Notes: a model not told the origin generated them from the sequence alone. Counted from the stretch's first letter, positions 45,251 through 53,905 are shown. The stretch is 64,000 nt of DNA from Cerasibacillus quisquiliarum (GCF_014202495.1 NZ_JACHHA010000001.1:1-64000), one strand, 5' to 3'. A program made the numbers and translations.

Positions 45251-47867
45251 AATACAACATTTATTAAATAAAATTAGAACAGCGATTTACGGAAAGGAAG
45301 TGCGTGGTTCTTTAGCAGATGGTCTTGAAGCTATTAATAAGGAGACAGAAGATGCTACAGAAGTAGCTGTAAACGTTGAACAAAGACAAGATGCAGTTGA
45401 ACAGCAATTTGATGATGTGCTAAACGAGTGGACAAGTGATAAGCCTATTTCAAATGAGGAAACGATTGCCGCTAGGACAAACAGAAATACAGGAGAAAAT
45501 CATCAAACTTTAGGTCAAAGATTAGACGCGGAAAATAAAAAAGTTTCTGCGCAGTTGGCGGATAATAAGCAATTAATAAACAAAAACAGAAATGACATTG
45601 GTGATTTAGGTACTTTTGTCGAGGGCGAACTTAGTAACCTTAAAGAGTATACAGATTTAGAACTTGACAAAAGAGCGACCAAGACTCAAGTTAGCGAGGA
45701 ATTGAACAAAAAGGCTGACGAAAAATACGTCAACGTAGAAGTAGAAAAGGTTAGGAAAGAAATTGCCGATATAGTCACTACTCCAGCAGATGGAGTAAAC
45801 CAACAAGAGATAATAAATGCTCGCGAAGGAAAAAAAAGCTTAGGTGCAAACATGAGAGAGATAAGAAAGCGAACAAACGCAAGTTTGCAAAACGTGATGA
45901 AGAACGGAGATTTTAAAGAAGATAACTTAAATAATTTCGGTGTTTTTTATGGAAATATGCGATTATCGAAGTTCGAAGATGATGTTGACGACTATCATTC
46001 TGTTGTTTTGACATCGAACGGTAGTAGTGATTATTTTGGAGCTTCGATATATCAGACATTACAATCACAAATACCTCAATTAGATAAATGGTACGTTAAA
46101 GCGAGGATGAGAGCAGTTGAAGATGTGCATGATTTGACGATAGGAGTTAGAGGCATCAAAGGCATAAAACATCCCGTTTCAGAAAATGCAGGAAGTGTTA
46201 AAAAAGGAGTTTGGTATGATGTTTCTTATTTATTCGATCCCGAAAAAGAACATAATTTAACAGGAGAGTTTAGAGTTTTCGCTTGCGGAATATACCCTTC
46301 AGGGCAAAACACGAGTGGGAAAAGAGTGGAAGTTGACAACATTTTAGCTATAAACTTAACTAAGTTTTTTGGGTACGGAAATGAACCAACGAAAGATCAG
46401 ATGGATAAACTCTTAGAAAACTACCCTTATCGATATTTTGACGAGGAGTCAGATGCGGGTAACCTAAGCAGTGCTAACTTAAAAGAAATGATCAGCCATA
46501 AAAGGGAGATAGAAAGAATGAGTAACGAACTAGAAATCATAAATAATTCATCCTTAAAAAATGGAATTGACAACGGAAATTTTGAAAATGAAAATGGTGG
46601 AAAATGGCGAACTGAAAGCGGAACGACATGGGAAATTAGCAACAACACTATGAAGATCATCGGGTTAGGAACAAGTACCATACCTAGAATTAGCCAAGAA
46701 ACACCTTTTGTTTTTAGACCAGGTAAGATAGTGTATATTAGATTTTTAGGTAGAGTAACGAGTCAAAGTTGCGAAAGGTTGGGTATAGCAACATACAGTG
46801 ATGTTGCAGGAAACACAATACAGTATGCGTTTTTTAATGATTTTAAAGTCAATGAACAAAAGGTGTTTAGCGCTACCGTGACAATGCCTGAAGAAGGAAA
46901 GGGGAATATCAGAGTACAGGTTAGAGCGCAATATCCTGACGCTACATCTAGCGATGGTAATTCTGTTGAAGTACAAAAAGTACTCGCGATTGACTTGACT
47001 GAAACTTTTGGAGCAGGAAGCGAGCCAACAAAAGAACAAATGGATGAAATTATCAACAACTTACCTAATCAGTGGTTTGACGATAGAGCGAAGGTTGCTG
47101 ACGTGCAGAAATCATTTATGTCTTATGTTTTTAATAAAAAGGACAAAGGAGGTGCTGGCTTAAAGCGTCCTTTAATAGCTATAACTTTTGACGATGGCTT
47201 TAGAAGTGATATAGATTTAGTTTATCCTGAATTCAAACAGCGTGGAATTACTGGAACATCGTATATTTGGACTGACAGAACAGATAATTACGCGGGAGCA
47301 ATGAATCCCGATGACTTAATTAAGTTAAAGTTAAACGGGTGGGGTATTGAGTGTCATACTAGAGACCATCTACGCTTAGCAGAATTATCAGACCAAGAAA
47401 TACATGAACAATTTCAGGCTGTAAATCAAGATTTCGAGCGCTATGGCTTGCCTTTACCTCAACATCACGCACTGCCTTTTGGTAGTGGTGGAAACGTAAA
47501 AAGGGTACAAGACATTGTTATGCAATATCGCAAGAGTTGCAGAAACATCCATTCTAATTCAAGCGGAATTTACAATGATTGGGATACAATTGATTTTAGC
47601 GCTTTAAATGCTCGCTCTGCGGACATTACTGATGCTAATCCTCATGTAGTAGACTTAAGAAAATCAGACATTGATTTAACTATTGAAAAAAATGGAATAC
47701 TAATATTAATAGTCCACAAAGTTTCACTAGAAACGAACGGACAATATGAAGCAAAACTGGAACATTTATTGTCAGTTGTCGATTACGCGATTGAAAAAGG
47801 CATGAAGTTTGTTACATTAGATGAGATGTACGAAAGGGTAAAAGAGTATCAAAATGTTGTAAATTAA
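45243..47867 (+). CDS. Tail fibre protein with C-terminal polysaccharide deacetylase domain
   Basis: 874 aa from a TTG at 45243 after AGAAGGAGTTGATCCGA. Three parts: an N-terminal coiled-coil fibre stem (to about 230), two related beta-rich modules (about 220-395 and 420-605) that both end with E(P)TKDQMD/EPTKEQMD, and a NodB-type deacetylase domain (about 640-865). The domain has TFDDG (about 647-651) and the metal pair H...H in CHTRDH (about 704-708). The usual Arg of motif 3 is absent (LPFGSG). It probably deacetylates cell-surface glycan at the start of infection. Confidence 0.85.
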   Translation: MAKIQHLLNKIRTAIYGKEVRGSLADGLEAINKETEDATEVAVNVEQRQDAVEQQFDDVLNEWTSDKPISNEETIAARTNRNTGENHQTLGQRLDAENKKVSAQLADNKQLINKNRNDIGDLGTFVEGELSNLKEYTDLELDKRATKTQVSEELNKKADEKYVNVEVEKVRKEIADIVTTPADGVNQQEIINAREGKKSLGANMREIRKRTNASLQNVMKNGDFKEDNLNNFGVFYGNMRLSKFEDDVDDYHSVVLTSNGSSDYFGASIYQTLQSQIPQLDKWYVKARMRAVEDVHDLTIGVRGIKGIKHPVSENAGSVKKGVWYDVSYLFDPEKEHNLTGEFRVFACGIYPSGQNTSGKRVEVDNILAINLTKFFGYGNEPTKDQMDKLLENYPYRYFDEESDAGNLSSANLKEMISHKREIERMSNELEIINNSSLKNGIDNGNFENENGGKWRTESGTTWEISNNTMKIIGLGTSTIPRISQETPFVFRPGKIVYIRFLGRVTSQSCERLGIATYSDVAGNTIQYAFFNDFKVNEQKVFSATVTMPEEGKGNIRVQVRAQYPDATSSDGNSVEVQKVLAIDLTETFGAGSEPTKEQMDEIINNLPNQWFDDRAKVADVQKSFMSYVFNKKDKGGAGLKRPLIAITFDDGFRSDIDLVYPEFKQRGITGTSYIWTDRTDNYAGAMNPDDLIKLKLNGWGIECHTRDHLRLAELSDQEIHEQFQAVNQDFERYGLPLPQHHALPFGSGGNVKRVQDIVMQYRKSCRNIHSNSSGIYNDWDTIDFSALNARSADITDANPHVVDLRKSDIDLTIEKNGILILIVHKVSLETNGQYEAKLEHLLSVVDYAIEKGMKFVTLDEMYERVKEYQNVVN

Positions 47868-47930
47868 ATGGAATTACTCCTTACTTTATATTAAAATATG
47901 ATGTATAGTAATATAATCAAGGGGTGCAAC

Positions 47931-48806
47931 ATGAAAAAACAATATATTTTTTTAGTATCACTTTTTTCTTTGACAGTTTTAGTTTTCTTAATAGGATATA
48001 GTAACTTTGGTAAACTATCAGAAGAGCAAATCGAGAGTGCAAAAAAATATAATGAAGCAAAAGAGAAACAAAGAAAATTAGAAGAAAAAGAAAAGAAAAA
48101 AATTGAAAGTCTTAAATACCCTTTATTAGTTTTTACTTTTGATGACGGTACGAGCACAGATTACAATATAGTTTATCCTATGTTTAAAGATAAGGGGATT
48201 AAAGGGACATCTTTTGTTGTCGGTGATTGGGTTAATAAAGAAGGATTTATGAATGTTGATCAGATTAAGGAAATGTTAGATGGAGGATGGGATATTCAAG
48301 GGCATACATTCGAACACAAACGATTAAAAGAGCTGCAAAGCGAAGAAGTGGTGGAGCAGGTAATAAAAAACAACCAAAAATTCAAAGATTTAGGCTTGCC
48401 CGAACCAAAACACCTTGCATTGCCTTATGGTCAAATTAATGAAAAAGACAGAGATTTAGTAGCGGAACATAGAAAAACAATCAGGAATGTAAGTTCTACA
48501 TCGCACGGAAAAACAAATGAATGGGATAGTATTGATTTTTCAAGCTTAAATGCAGTTAATATTGACACTACCGACCTTAAAGGAATAAAAGAGGACATCG
48601 ACTTTGCAATTGAGACTAATTCCATTATTATCTTATTCGGTCACGAGATTGGGGAGGGTGAATATCAAACACCCTTGCAAACACTGGAAGAAATTACAGA
48701 TTATATCGTTAAAAAAGACATAGAGACAGCGACTATTAGCGAAATGTATGATAGAGTGATAGAGTTTCAAGAAAAAATAAAACAGTTGGAACATACTGCG
48801 CAATAA
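47931..48806 (+). CDS. Membrane-anchored polysaccharide deacetylase carried by the prophage
   Basis: 291 aa. N-terminal signal-anchor (4-22, no lipobox), charged coiled stalk (29-60), then a NodB domain with TFDDG (69-73), HTFEH (125-129) and LALPYG. It aligns with the fibre's domain through shared segments such as DIDFS/DSIDFS-SLNA and LGLPxPKHLALP. It has its own ribosome binding site (AAGGGGTGCAAC) 63 nt after the fibre gene and ends at a terminator, so it could be expressed in the lysogen to alter the host wall. Confidence 0.85.
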   Translation: MKKQYIFLVSLFSLTVLVFLIGYSNFGKLSEEQIESAKKYNEAKEKQRKLEEKEKKKIESLKYPLLVFTFDDGTSTDYNIVYPMFKDKGIKGTSFVVGDWVNKEGFMNVDQIKEMLDGGWDIQGHTFEHKRLKELQSEEVVEQVIKNNQKFKDLGLPEPKHLALPYGQINEKDRDLVAEHRKTIRNVSSTSHGKTNEWDSIDFSSLNAVNIDTTDLKGIKEDIDFAIETNSIIILFGHEIGEGEYQTPLQTLEEITDYIVKKDIETATISEMYDRVIEFQEKIKQLEHTAQ

Positions 48807-48816
48807 CTAAAAATAT

Positions 48817-48844
48817 GAAAGAGTCCTTTAAGGGCTCTTTTTTC
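48817..48844 (+). terminator. Terminator after the deacetylase gene
   Basis: AAAGAGTCC / GGGCTCTTT hairpin with a 5-nt loop and six T. Confidence 0.85.
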
Positions 48845-48876
48845 ATGCTCATTTTTAATAAAGGAGTTGATTAATA

Positions 48877-49167
48877 TTGGAATTCGCATTACTAGGTGCA
48901 GTTAGCACTGTATTCGGTATGGTAATCACTTATTTCACGTTCATGAGAGGACGTGACAAGAGTATAAAAAACGAAGCAGAGGATGGGGCAGTGATCAAAA
49001 CGAAACTAGATTCCATCGGTAAAGGTGTTGACGATATTCGCATCGATCTAAAAGCAAATGAAAAACAAATGAGTCGCATGAATGAACAGCTTATTCGTGT
49101 AGATGAAAGTACGAAGTCAGCACACAAACGTATCGATAAATTGGAGGGGGTGAGAAAGCATGGTTGA
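48877..49167 (+). CDS. Membrane-anchored coiled-coil protein of the lysis module (XhlA-like)
   Basis: 96 aa from a TTG with AAAGGAGTTGATTAAT. One N-terminal transmembrane helix (LLGAVSTVFGMVITYF) and a charged coiled-coil tail (MSRMNEQLIRVDESTKSAHK). XhlA-type proteins accompany holins in PBSX-like phages. It overlaps the holin gene by 8 nt. Confidence 0.65.
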   Translation: MEFALLGAVSTVFGMVITYFTFMRGRDKSIKNEAEDGAVIKTKLDSIGKGVDDIRIDLKANEKQMSRMNEQLIRVDESTKSAHKRIDKLEGVRKHG

Positions 49168-49411
49168 AATCCTAGCAATGGCCACCGCTATAGCAGCAGT
49201 CACAAGCGGTGTTGTCCAAGCAATCAAAATGACGGAGTTAGTCGACAAACGATATATGCCTTTGATGGCGATTATTGTCGGTATGTTACTAGGCTTACTA
49301 GCAACTTTTATGGATATTAATTTAACTAGTCGATTATGGGCGGGCGGTATTAGTGGATTAGCATCTGTAGGACTTTTTGAGTTAGGTAAAAACACAGTAG
49401 ATAAAGAGTAA
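49160..49411 (+). CDS. Holin
   Basis: 83 aa, two to three membrane helices (EILAMATAIAAVTSGVV, MPLMAIIVGMLLGLLATF, and a C-terminal Gly-rich helix) and a short charged end. Size, place before the endolysin and pattern match A118-type holins that form pores for the amidase. Confidence 0.85.
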   Translation: MVEILAMATAIAAVTSGVVQAIKMTELVDKRYMPLMAIIVGMLLGLLATFMDINLTSRLWAGGISGLASVGLFELGKNTVDKE

Positions 49412-49459
49412 TCACTTAGGTGGTTGCTCTTTTTTATATTACAAAAAGGAGTAGATAAA

Positions 49460-50458
49460 ATGACAAAAATCTATATTGATGCAGGACACGGCGGTTCCGA
49501 TCCAGGGGCAGTTGGGAATGGTTTACGTGAAAAAGACTTAACATTAATGATTGCTAAACACACTCAAGATTATTTAAAGGGATATAATTGCAGTGTTAAA
49601 ATGTCACGAACAAATGATAAAACTTTATCATTAGCACAACGTACTAATGACGCTAATAAATGGGGCGCTGACTTCTTTTTAAGTGTTCATATTAATGCTG
49701 GTGGCGGAACTGGATACGAGGACTTTATTTATAATGGGGTAAGTAATACGTCTAAATCAGCCAAATTGAGAAATACAATTCATAGTGAAATCAGTAAGGT
49801 GTTGACAAAATACAGTATTACCAACCGTGGGAAAAAGAAAGCCAACTTCCATGTCCTTAGGGAAACGAAGATGCCGGCTGTACTTACTGAGAACCTATTT
49901 ATCGACAGGCGTGAAGATGCTAATTTACTAAAAGATGATAAGTTTCTAAAGGATATCGGCCAAGCACATGCTAAAGGTATTGTTAAAGCTTTTAAATTAA
50001 AGGGCGGTAGTGGTAGTACAAGTACGTCAAAACCTAGCAAACCAAAACAATCTAAAACCAGCAAATCTAACAATAAACAAACATCAAATTACACTGGAGA
50101 CAGCATTGTTGATTATTTAAAGTCAATCGGACAACCATCATCATTTGCACATCGTAAAAAGTTAGCACAGCAACATGGCATAAAAAACTATACTGGTACT
50201 GCAAGCCAAAACACTAAATTACTTAACGCTTTACGTGGAAATAAAACAACTGCAACAAGTGTCAAAAACTACATTCCACGAACATTCAAGGTTGGTCAAA
50301 GAGTACGCATAAAATCATCTGCTAAAACATATAGTCGATCCAATGTGCCGATCCCTAGCAAGTATAAAAATAAATCGTTGACAATTCAGCAGGTGGGTAA
50401 GGATGATGTACTAATTAAAGAGTTATATAGCTGGGTTCGTAAATCGGATACGTACTAA
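49460..50458 (+). CDS. Endolysin: N-acetylmuramoyl-L-alanine amidase
   Basis: 332 aa from the ATG at 49460 after AAAAGGAGTAGATAAA. Amidase_3 domain (1-170) with zinc ligands H10, E24 and H77 and catalytic E144. A Ser/Lys/Thr linker (about 174-205) leads to a cell-wall-binding repeat (IVDYLKSIGQPSSFAHRKK) and a C-terminal SH3-like domain (VGQRVRIKSSAKTYSR). No signal peptide, so release depends on the holin. Confidence 0.93.
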   Translation: MTKIYIDAGHGGSDPGAVGNGLREKDLTLMIAKHTQDYLKGYNCSVKMSRTNDKTLSLAQRTNDANKWGADFFLSVHINAGGGTGYEDFIYNGVSNTSKSAKLRNTIHSEISKVLTKYSITNRGKKKANFHVLRETKMPAVLTENLFIDRREDANLLKDDKFLKDIGQAHAKGIVKAFKLKGGSGSTSTSKPSKPKQSKTSKSNNKQTSNYTGDSIVDYLKSIGQPSSFAHRKKLAQQHGIKNYTGTASQNTKLLNALRGNKTTATSVKNYIPRTFKVGQRVRIKSSAKTYSRSNVPIPSKYKNKSLTIQQVGKDDVLIKELYSWVRKSDTY

Positions 50459-50470
50459 AAAAATAAAAAA

Positions 50471-50492
50471 GAGGGCAATTAAGCCCTCTTTT
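50471..50492 (+). terminator. Terminator of the late operon
   Basis: GAGGGC-AATTAA-GCCCTC followed by TTTT, 10 bp after the amidase stop. Confidence 0.88.
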
Positions 50493-50520
50493 GTAGATAG
50501 TTTCGTCCAGTATCGTATAG

Positions 50521-50590
50521 ATTGTATTTGAATGCATTTTAACACATTTGAGCTTGTTTGATTACGTTTGACTGCGTTTAAATTCATTCA
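50521..50590. repeat. Helically phased 10-bp array of TTTGA-like units
   Basis: Seven units spaced exactly 10 bp: TTTG at 50527, TTTT at 50537, TTTG at 50547, 50557 and 50567, TTTA at 50577, then a weaker TTCA at 50587. The six bases between vary. No open frame covers it. The phasing equals one helical turn, so the T-tracts face one side of DNA. It lies between the late terminator and the Panacea gene. Confidence 0.6.
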
Positions 50591-50781
50591 AAACGTCTTT
50601 TGAATTTACATTTACTATTCTTTGTAATATACTTGAAATAGTAACATTGTACGGAATTTCGCATATAAACAGTTGGAAATGTCATGTAAATACATCTTTT
50701 TGTTACATATACTCATACTATGTAGTAGTAGTTGGTTATGTATAGAAAGATGCTTTTTAATATCTAGAAGGAGGGATGGAT

Positions 50782-51303
50782 ATGTATCGGGCTCTACAAA
50801 TCGCTAACTATATCGTGTCGGTAGCATTTAGGATTGGAAGACCAATCACTAACTTACATTTACAAAAGATATTGTATTATTTACAAGCAAAAGAACTTGT
50901 TTTTGAAGGAATTCCTTTGTTTAATGATACAATTGAAAAATGGAAATTAGGCCCAGTCGTTCCTCAAGTATATCATGAATACAAAGAGTATGGATCGCAG
51001 CCTATTGAAAAAATTGCAACCGAAATAATTTTCGATGATAAGACATTTGACATTAAACCTGTAGAGTTTAATGAAAACGATATCGAAGATGGAACCAAAG
51101 AGAATATTACGCCTGATATAATTTCACTTTTAAATGAAGATCCTTTTAAATTAGTTGATTTAACTCATGAGCACCATCCATGGAAGAAATATAAAGAGCG
51201 TATTGAAGATGGAGAAAAGGGATTGAAATATTCAAATGAGGAAATATATGATTTCTTTACAGAGTTCCCAGAAAAGCTATATGAAGTACTAGGGGGAAGT
51301 TAA
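50782..51303 (+). CDS. Panacea-domain (DUF4065/SocA-like) protein, putative antitoxin
   Basis: 173 aa from the ATG at 50782, 6 nt after AAGGAGGG. Domain hallmarks: VSVAFRIGRPITNLHLQKILYYLQAK, seen as ITNLHLQKILYYLQ, then WKLGPVVPQVYHEYKEYG and a C-terminal helix. Panacea domains act as promiscuous antitoxins for many unrelated toxins. The next gene, 4 nt on, is the obvious partner. Confidence 0.8.
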   Translation: MYRALQIANYIVSVAFRIGRPITNLHLQKILYYLQAKELVFEGIPLFNDTIEKWKLGPVVPQVYHEYKEYGSQPIEKIATEIIFDDKTFDIKPVEFNENDIEDGTKENITPDIISLLNEDPFKLVDLTHEHHPWKKYKERIEDGEKGLKYSNEEIYDFFTEFPEKLYEVLGGS

Positions 51304-51307
51304 TGGT

Positions 51308-52252
51308 ATGAAAGATATCCTAGATTTGATGACAAAATCAAAGTTATTAGACTCTGATGAACGTGGTCAAGAGTCTCTTTTTTTTAGACTTAAAAACTAT
51401 TATGAAGAGAACGGAAGACATAAATATTCAGAGGTAAGTCGATATATTTTCAATTTAGGAGATTCGGATATTGATGTTCTTGCTGTTAACTTAAATTTAA
51501 TCGCAAAATTTGCTGAAAAGAAAAATGAAGATAATATTAAACATAACATTAACAAGTTAATTGACCATACTGACTTAGCCCATATTCAAAGAAAATACAT
51601 AGAAAATGAAGTAAAAAAGAACGAACGTTTATTGAGAGGGATCCACCAATCAACAATGAATGTCAGGTCAGAGTCTCAAAAGTTAACACAAGAACTAGTT
51701 AAAACTAAAGAAAGTCTTAATGAAAACTATAATAAAATTTCTTCTGATATAGACAAGTATAAATCGAGTATCTATACTCAGTTTGTAACAATATTAGGTA
51801 TTTTTACAGCTATAACATTTGGTGTATTTGGCGGTATGGAAATATTGGGAAATGTCATGTCTAATATAGTAGAGGTTAGAGTTCCAAAATTGTTAATGTT
51901 TTCAAGTTTAGTTATAGGATCTATCTTAACAATACTCTACATGTTATTAACAGCAATATCGAATATAGTTCAGTTACCGATTAGAAATTGTGGATGTAAA
52001 AGGGATGACCCTTGTAATCATACTCCTTTTCAAAAACACCCTATATATTTTACTGGTATGATGACTACTTTATACTTATTTTTAATAGGAGTCATATCAC
52101 ATGGATATGAAACAGAAAATTTAAGAGGAATACCTTTATTGGATAGAATAATGTTGAATGGTTCAGGCATTTACATTTTATCATTTCTCCTGTTTATCGT
52201 TATTATGATAATATTTTTATTGATAAATAATCACATGAAAAGTAGTAAATAG
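51308..52252 (+). CDS. Membrane protein with coiled coil, putative toxin partner
   Basis: 314 aa. An N-terminal soluble half ends in a coiled coil (about 95-155, SQKLTQELVKTKESLNEN), then four transmembrane helices (about 160-180, 194-215, 248-267, 289-308) with a Cys/His loop CGCKRDDPCNH between helices 2 and 3. No enzyme motif. Its coupling to a Panacea gene at the attR-proximal end fits a toxin-antitoxin or abortive-infection pair that acts on the membrane; this is inferred. Confidence 0.65.
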   Translation: MKDILDLMTKSKLLDSDERGQESLFFRLKNYYEENGRHKYSEVSRYIFNLGDSDIDVLAVNLNLIAKFAEKKNEDNIKHNINKLIDHTDLAHIQRKYIENEVKKNERLLRGIHQSTMNVRSESQKLTQELVKTKESLNENYNKISSDIDKYKSSIYTQFVTILGIFTAITFGVFGGMEILGNVMSNIVEVRVPKLLMFSSLVIGSILTILYMLLTAISNIVQLPIRNCGCKRDDPCNHTPFQKHPIYFTGMMTTLYLFLIGVISHGYETENLRGIPLLDRIMLNGSGIYILSFLLFIVIMIIFLLINNHMKSSK

Positions 52253-52277
52253 AATAAAAGACTATTATTACGGAATA

Positions 52278-52303
52278 GACCACCCACCAGGGCGGTCTTT
52301 TTT
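52278..52303 (+). terminator. Terminator of the Panacea pair
   Basis: GACC-A-CCC pairs with GGG-C-GGTC (one A-C mismatch) across ACCA, then T6. Confidence 0.8.
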
Positions 52304-52373
52304 ATATCAATTCGCCATCTCTTATAGTTCCATCATCTGAATAAGTTCCACAAATTGAACACTTCTGACACAT
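52302..52373 (-). CDS. Microprotein with CxxCxxC motif (23 aa)
   Basis: Minus-strand frame with a good ribosome binding site (GAGGTGATCAG). It reads MCQKCSICGTYSDDGTIRDG and ends in ELI; Cys at 2, 5 and 8. It shares the terminator hairpin with the converging gene. Too short to be certain. Confidence 0.4.
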   Translation of the reverse strand: MCQKCSICGTYSDDGTIRDGELI

Positions 52374-52410
52374 CTGATCACCTCGAAAATATTTTAACAT
52401 AATCCCCCCT

Positions 52411-52430
52411 AACCGAGTTTAGTTTCGGTT
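52411..52430. promoter_or_regulatory. 20-bp palindrome
   Basis: AACCGA-GTTTAGTT-TCGGTT, a perfect 6-bp inverted repeat with an 8-nt centre, 38 bp upstream of the minus-strand microprotein gene and 150 bp inside attR. Possible operator or recombination-factor site. Confidence 0.35.
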
Positions 52431-52446
52431 ATAGAGGCAGAAAAGA

Positions 52447-52466
52447 AAATATCACAAAAATATCAC
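52447..52466. repeat. Integrase arm-type repeats near attR
   Basis: Exactly the 20-bp sequence found at 13177-13196, again with two ATATCAC units 11 bp apart, 115 bp inside attR. Same orientation as the left copy. Confidence 0.75.
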
Positions 52467-52580
52467 GCTAATTTGTAACTGCGTATAGCTATAAGAACGG
52501 ATGTTCTAAAAAAATAATGATAAACCTATATTTTTATACAGAATTATATGTGTGAATAACCATGTAAAAACACAAGACAT

Positions 52581-52660
52581 ATGCCAGGCATGATGTAATT
52601 AAAACTTAATAAACGTTGATATGACGGGGTTTGTCTAATGACAGACCTCGTTTTTTGATG
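52581..52660. repeat. attR core (80-bp direct repeat, copy 2)
   Basis: Identical to attL (13096-13175), including the groEL tail codons and terminator hairpin. Marks the right end of the prophage. Confidence 0.95.
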
Positions 52661-52661
52661 A

Positions 52662-52682
52662 AAAACCAACATAAAACCAACA
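52662..52682. repeat. Second set of arm-like repeats directly outside attR
   Basis: AAAACCAACA occurs twice, 11 bp apart, starting one base after the attR core. The geometry equals that of ATATCAC beside attL but the sequence differs, as expected for the arm of another integrase using the same core site. Confidence 0.55.
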
Positions 52683-52699
52683 AAAATTATAGTTCTATT

Positions 52700-53082
52700 T
52701 TTTTAGAAGAGCATGCCCAGTTGCCGCTGTTATTGTTTTATTGTATGCTCTGAGTTTAACGACGATCTATCAAACGTTTCGTAGATTGTGGGAGCAGCGA
52801 GGTGCTGAAATCAAGTTATTTCAAACGATCGGTTGGGATAAGCAGTTTGTGCGCCATTATTTCTTAAAGGAAATATTAATTTGGGCAGGAGGTTCGGCGG
52901 TACTAGGCATGCTTGTGAGTATGGGGACAATGCTATTATTGTTTGATCTGACACTGACAATCGTCCTATTACAAAGTGCCGGATTGGTGCTCATCATCAG
53001 TATAGCAATCACATTTTCATTATATACGTTAAGTAAAATGAACGTAAAGGGAGGAACGATAGATGCACATGGAGCTTCGTAA
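52700..53082 (+). pseudogene. FtsX-like ABC permease, 5'-truncated remnant
   Basis: The frame is open from before 52708 (PVAAVIVLLYALSLTTIY) to the stop at 53082 and encodes only the last about 125 residues: three membrane helices and the YQTFRRLWEQRGAEIKLFQ loop typical of FtsX-type permease C-termini. The 5' part is gone at the att junction. Overlaps the ATPase gene start by 20 nt. Confidence 0.75.
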
Positions 53083-53752
53083 TATTCATAAAACCTATGA
53101 AACGAATGTGGATTCGATTCATGTTTTAAGGGATATTTCCTGTACGGTTGAAAATGGGGAGTGGCTGACAATTACAGGTCCCTCTGGCTCAGGAAAAACG
53201 ACGTTGTTACGGTGTTTATCCGCGATTGAATTAGTGGATGAAGGAACTGTTACAGTTGGTGGCATGTCGTATGAAAGTGCGTCAGACGATGAACGACGTC
53301 GCTTTCGAAGGGAAAATATCGGCTATATTTTTCAGGACTTTCAATTGTTTGATCAATTTGATGTGTTAACGAATGTGATTATTCCTCAACTTCCCGATCA
53401 CAACTGGTCTGAAATCGAGAAGCGTGCAAAAGAATTACTTAATCTCGTTGGCTTGACCGAACGGCTTCACCATATGCCTACTCTATTATCAGGTGGGGAA
53501 TAGCAACGTGTCGCCATTGCGCGAGCCCTTATGAACGATCCACAAATGTTATTGTGCGATGAACCGACAGGTAGTTTAGACATCGAAAATAGAGACCAAG
53601 TCATTCAAGCATTGCAAGAAATACACGCTCAAGGGGTGACAATCATTCTTGTGACACATGATCCGGAACTTGGAGCATATGGAGATACGATGTATGAACT
53701 ACGCGCAGGACATCTAACGAAAAAAGAGATGCCAGAAAGAAAATATGGATAA
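53063..53752 (+). pseudogene. ABC transporter ATPase (LolD/MacB type) with an internal stop
   Basis: Normal 229-residue ATPase except for TAG at 53501-53503. Walker A GPSGSGKTT near residue 40, Q-loop FQDFQLFDQF, then LSGGE-stop-QRVAIARAL, then Walker B LLCDEPTGSLD and VTHDPE. The stop replaces one Gln of the signature LSGGEQQ, a single C-to-T change in CAG. With the permease truncated as well, the transporter is dead unless the stop is suppressed. Confidence 0.88.
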
Positions 53753-53880
53753 ATCGAATAATCTCCGTTCAAGCGCTTTTGGGCGCTGAGTATGGAAGCT
53801 GTGCTAACGCTGATAATTTCATTCGTTATGTTAATAGCATTCATTATGTCTGATAAAAATAAAAAATCCCTCATGCACTT
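53745..53880 (+). pseudogene. Membrane protein start, frameshifted remnant
   Basis: ATG at 53745 overlaps the ATPase stop and gives MDKSNNLRSSAF, then a frameshift near 53780 continues into FWALSMEAVLTLIISFVMLIAF, a transmembrane helix. Only the first helix remains before a terminator. Probably the second subunit of the same exporter. Confidence 0.5.
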
Positions 53881-53905
53881 TAGCAGGTCAGTGAGGGATT
53901 TTTTA
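53864..53905 (+). terminator. Terminator after the broken transporter genes
   Basis: AAAATCCCTCA / TGAGGGATTTT hairpin with T-run. Nothing convincing is seen from 53906 to 54055. Confidence 0.75.

Noticed and set aside
47881-47917. Promoter for the membrane deacetylase (TTACTT, 17 bp, TATAGT; or TATAAT at 47912)
   Set aside because: Only weak -35 matches; plausible but not listed as a feature because cotranscription with the fibre gene is equally likely.
50521-50590. Short CRISPR array
   Set aside because: Period is 10 bp with only 4-5 conserved bases; there are no repeats or spacers of CRISPR length and no cas gene.
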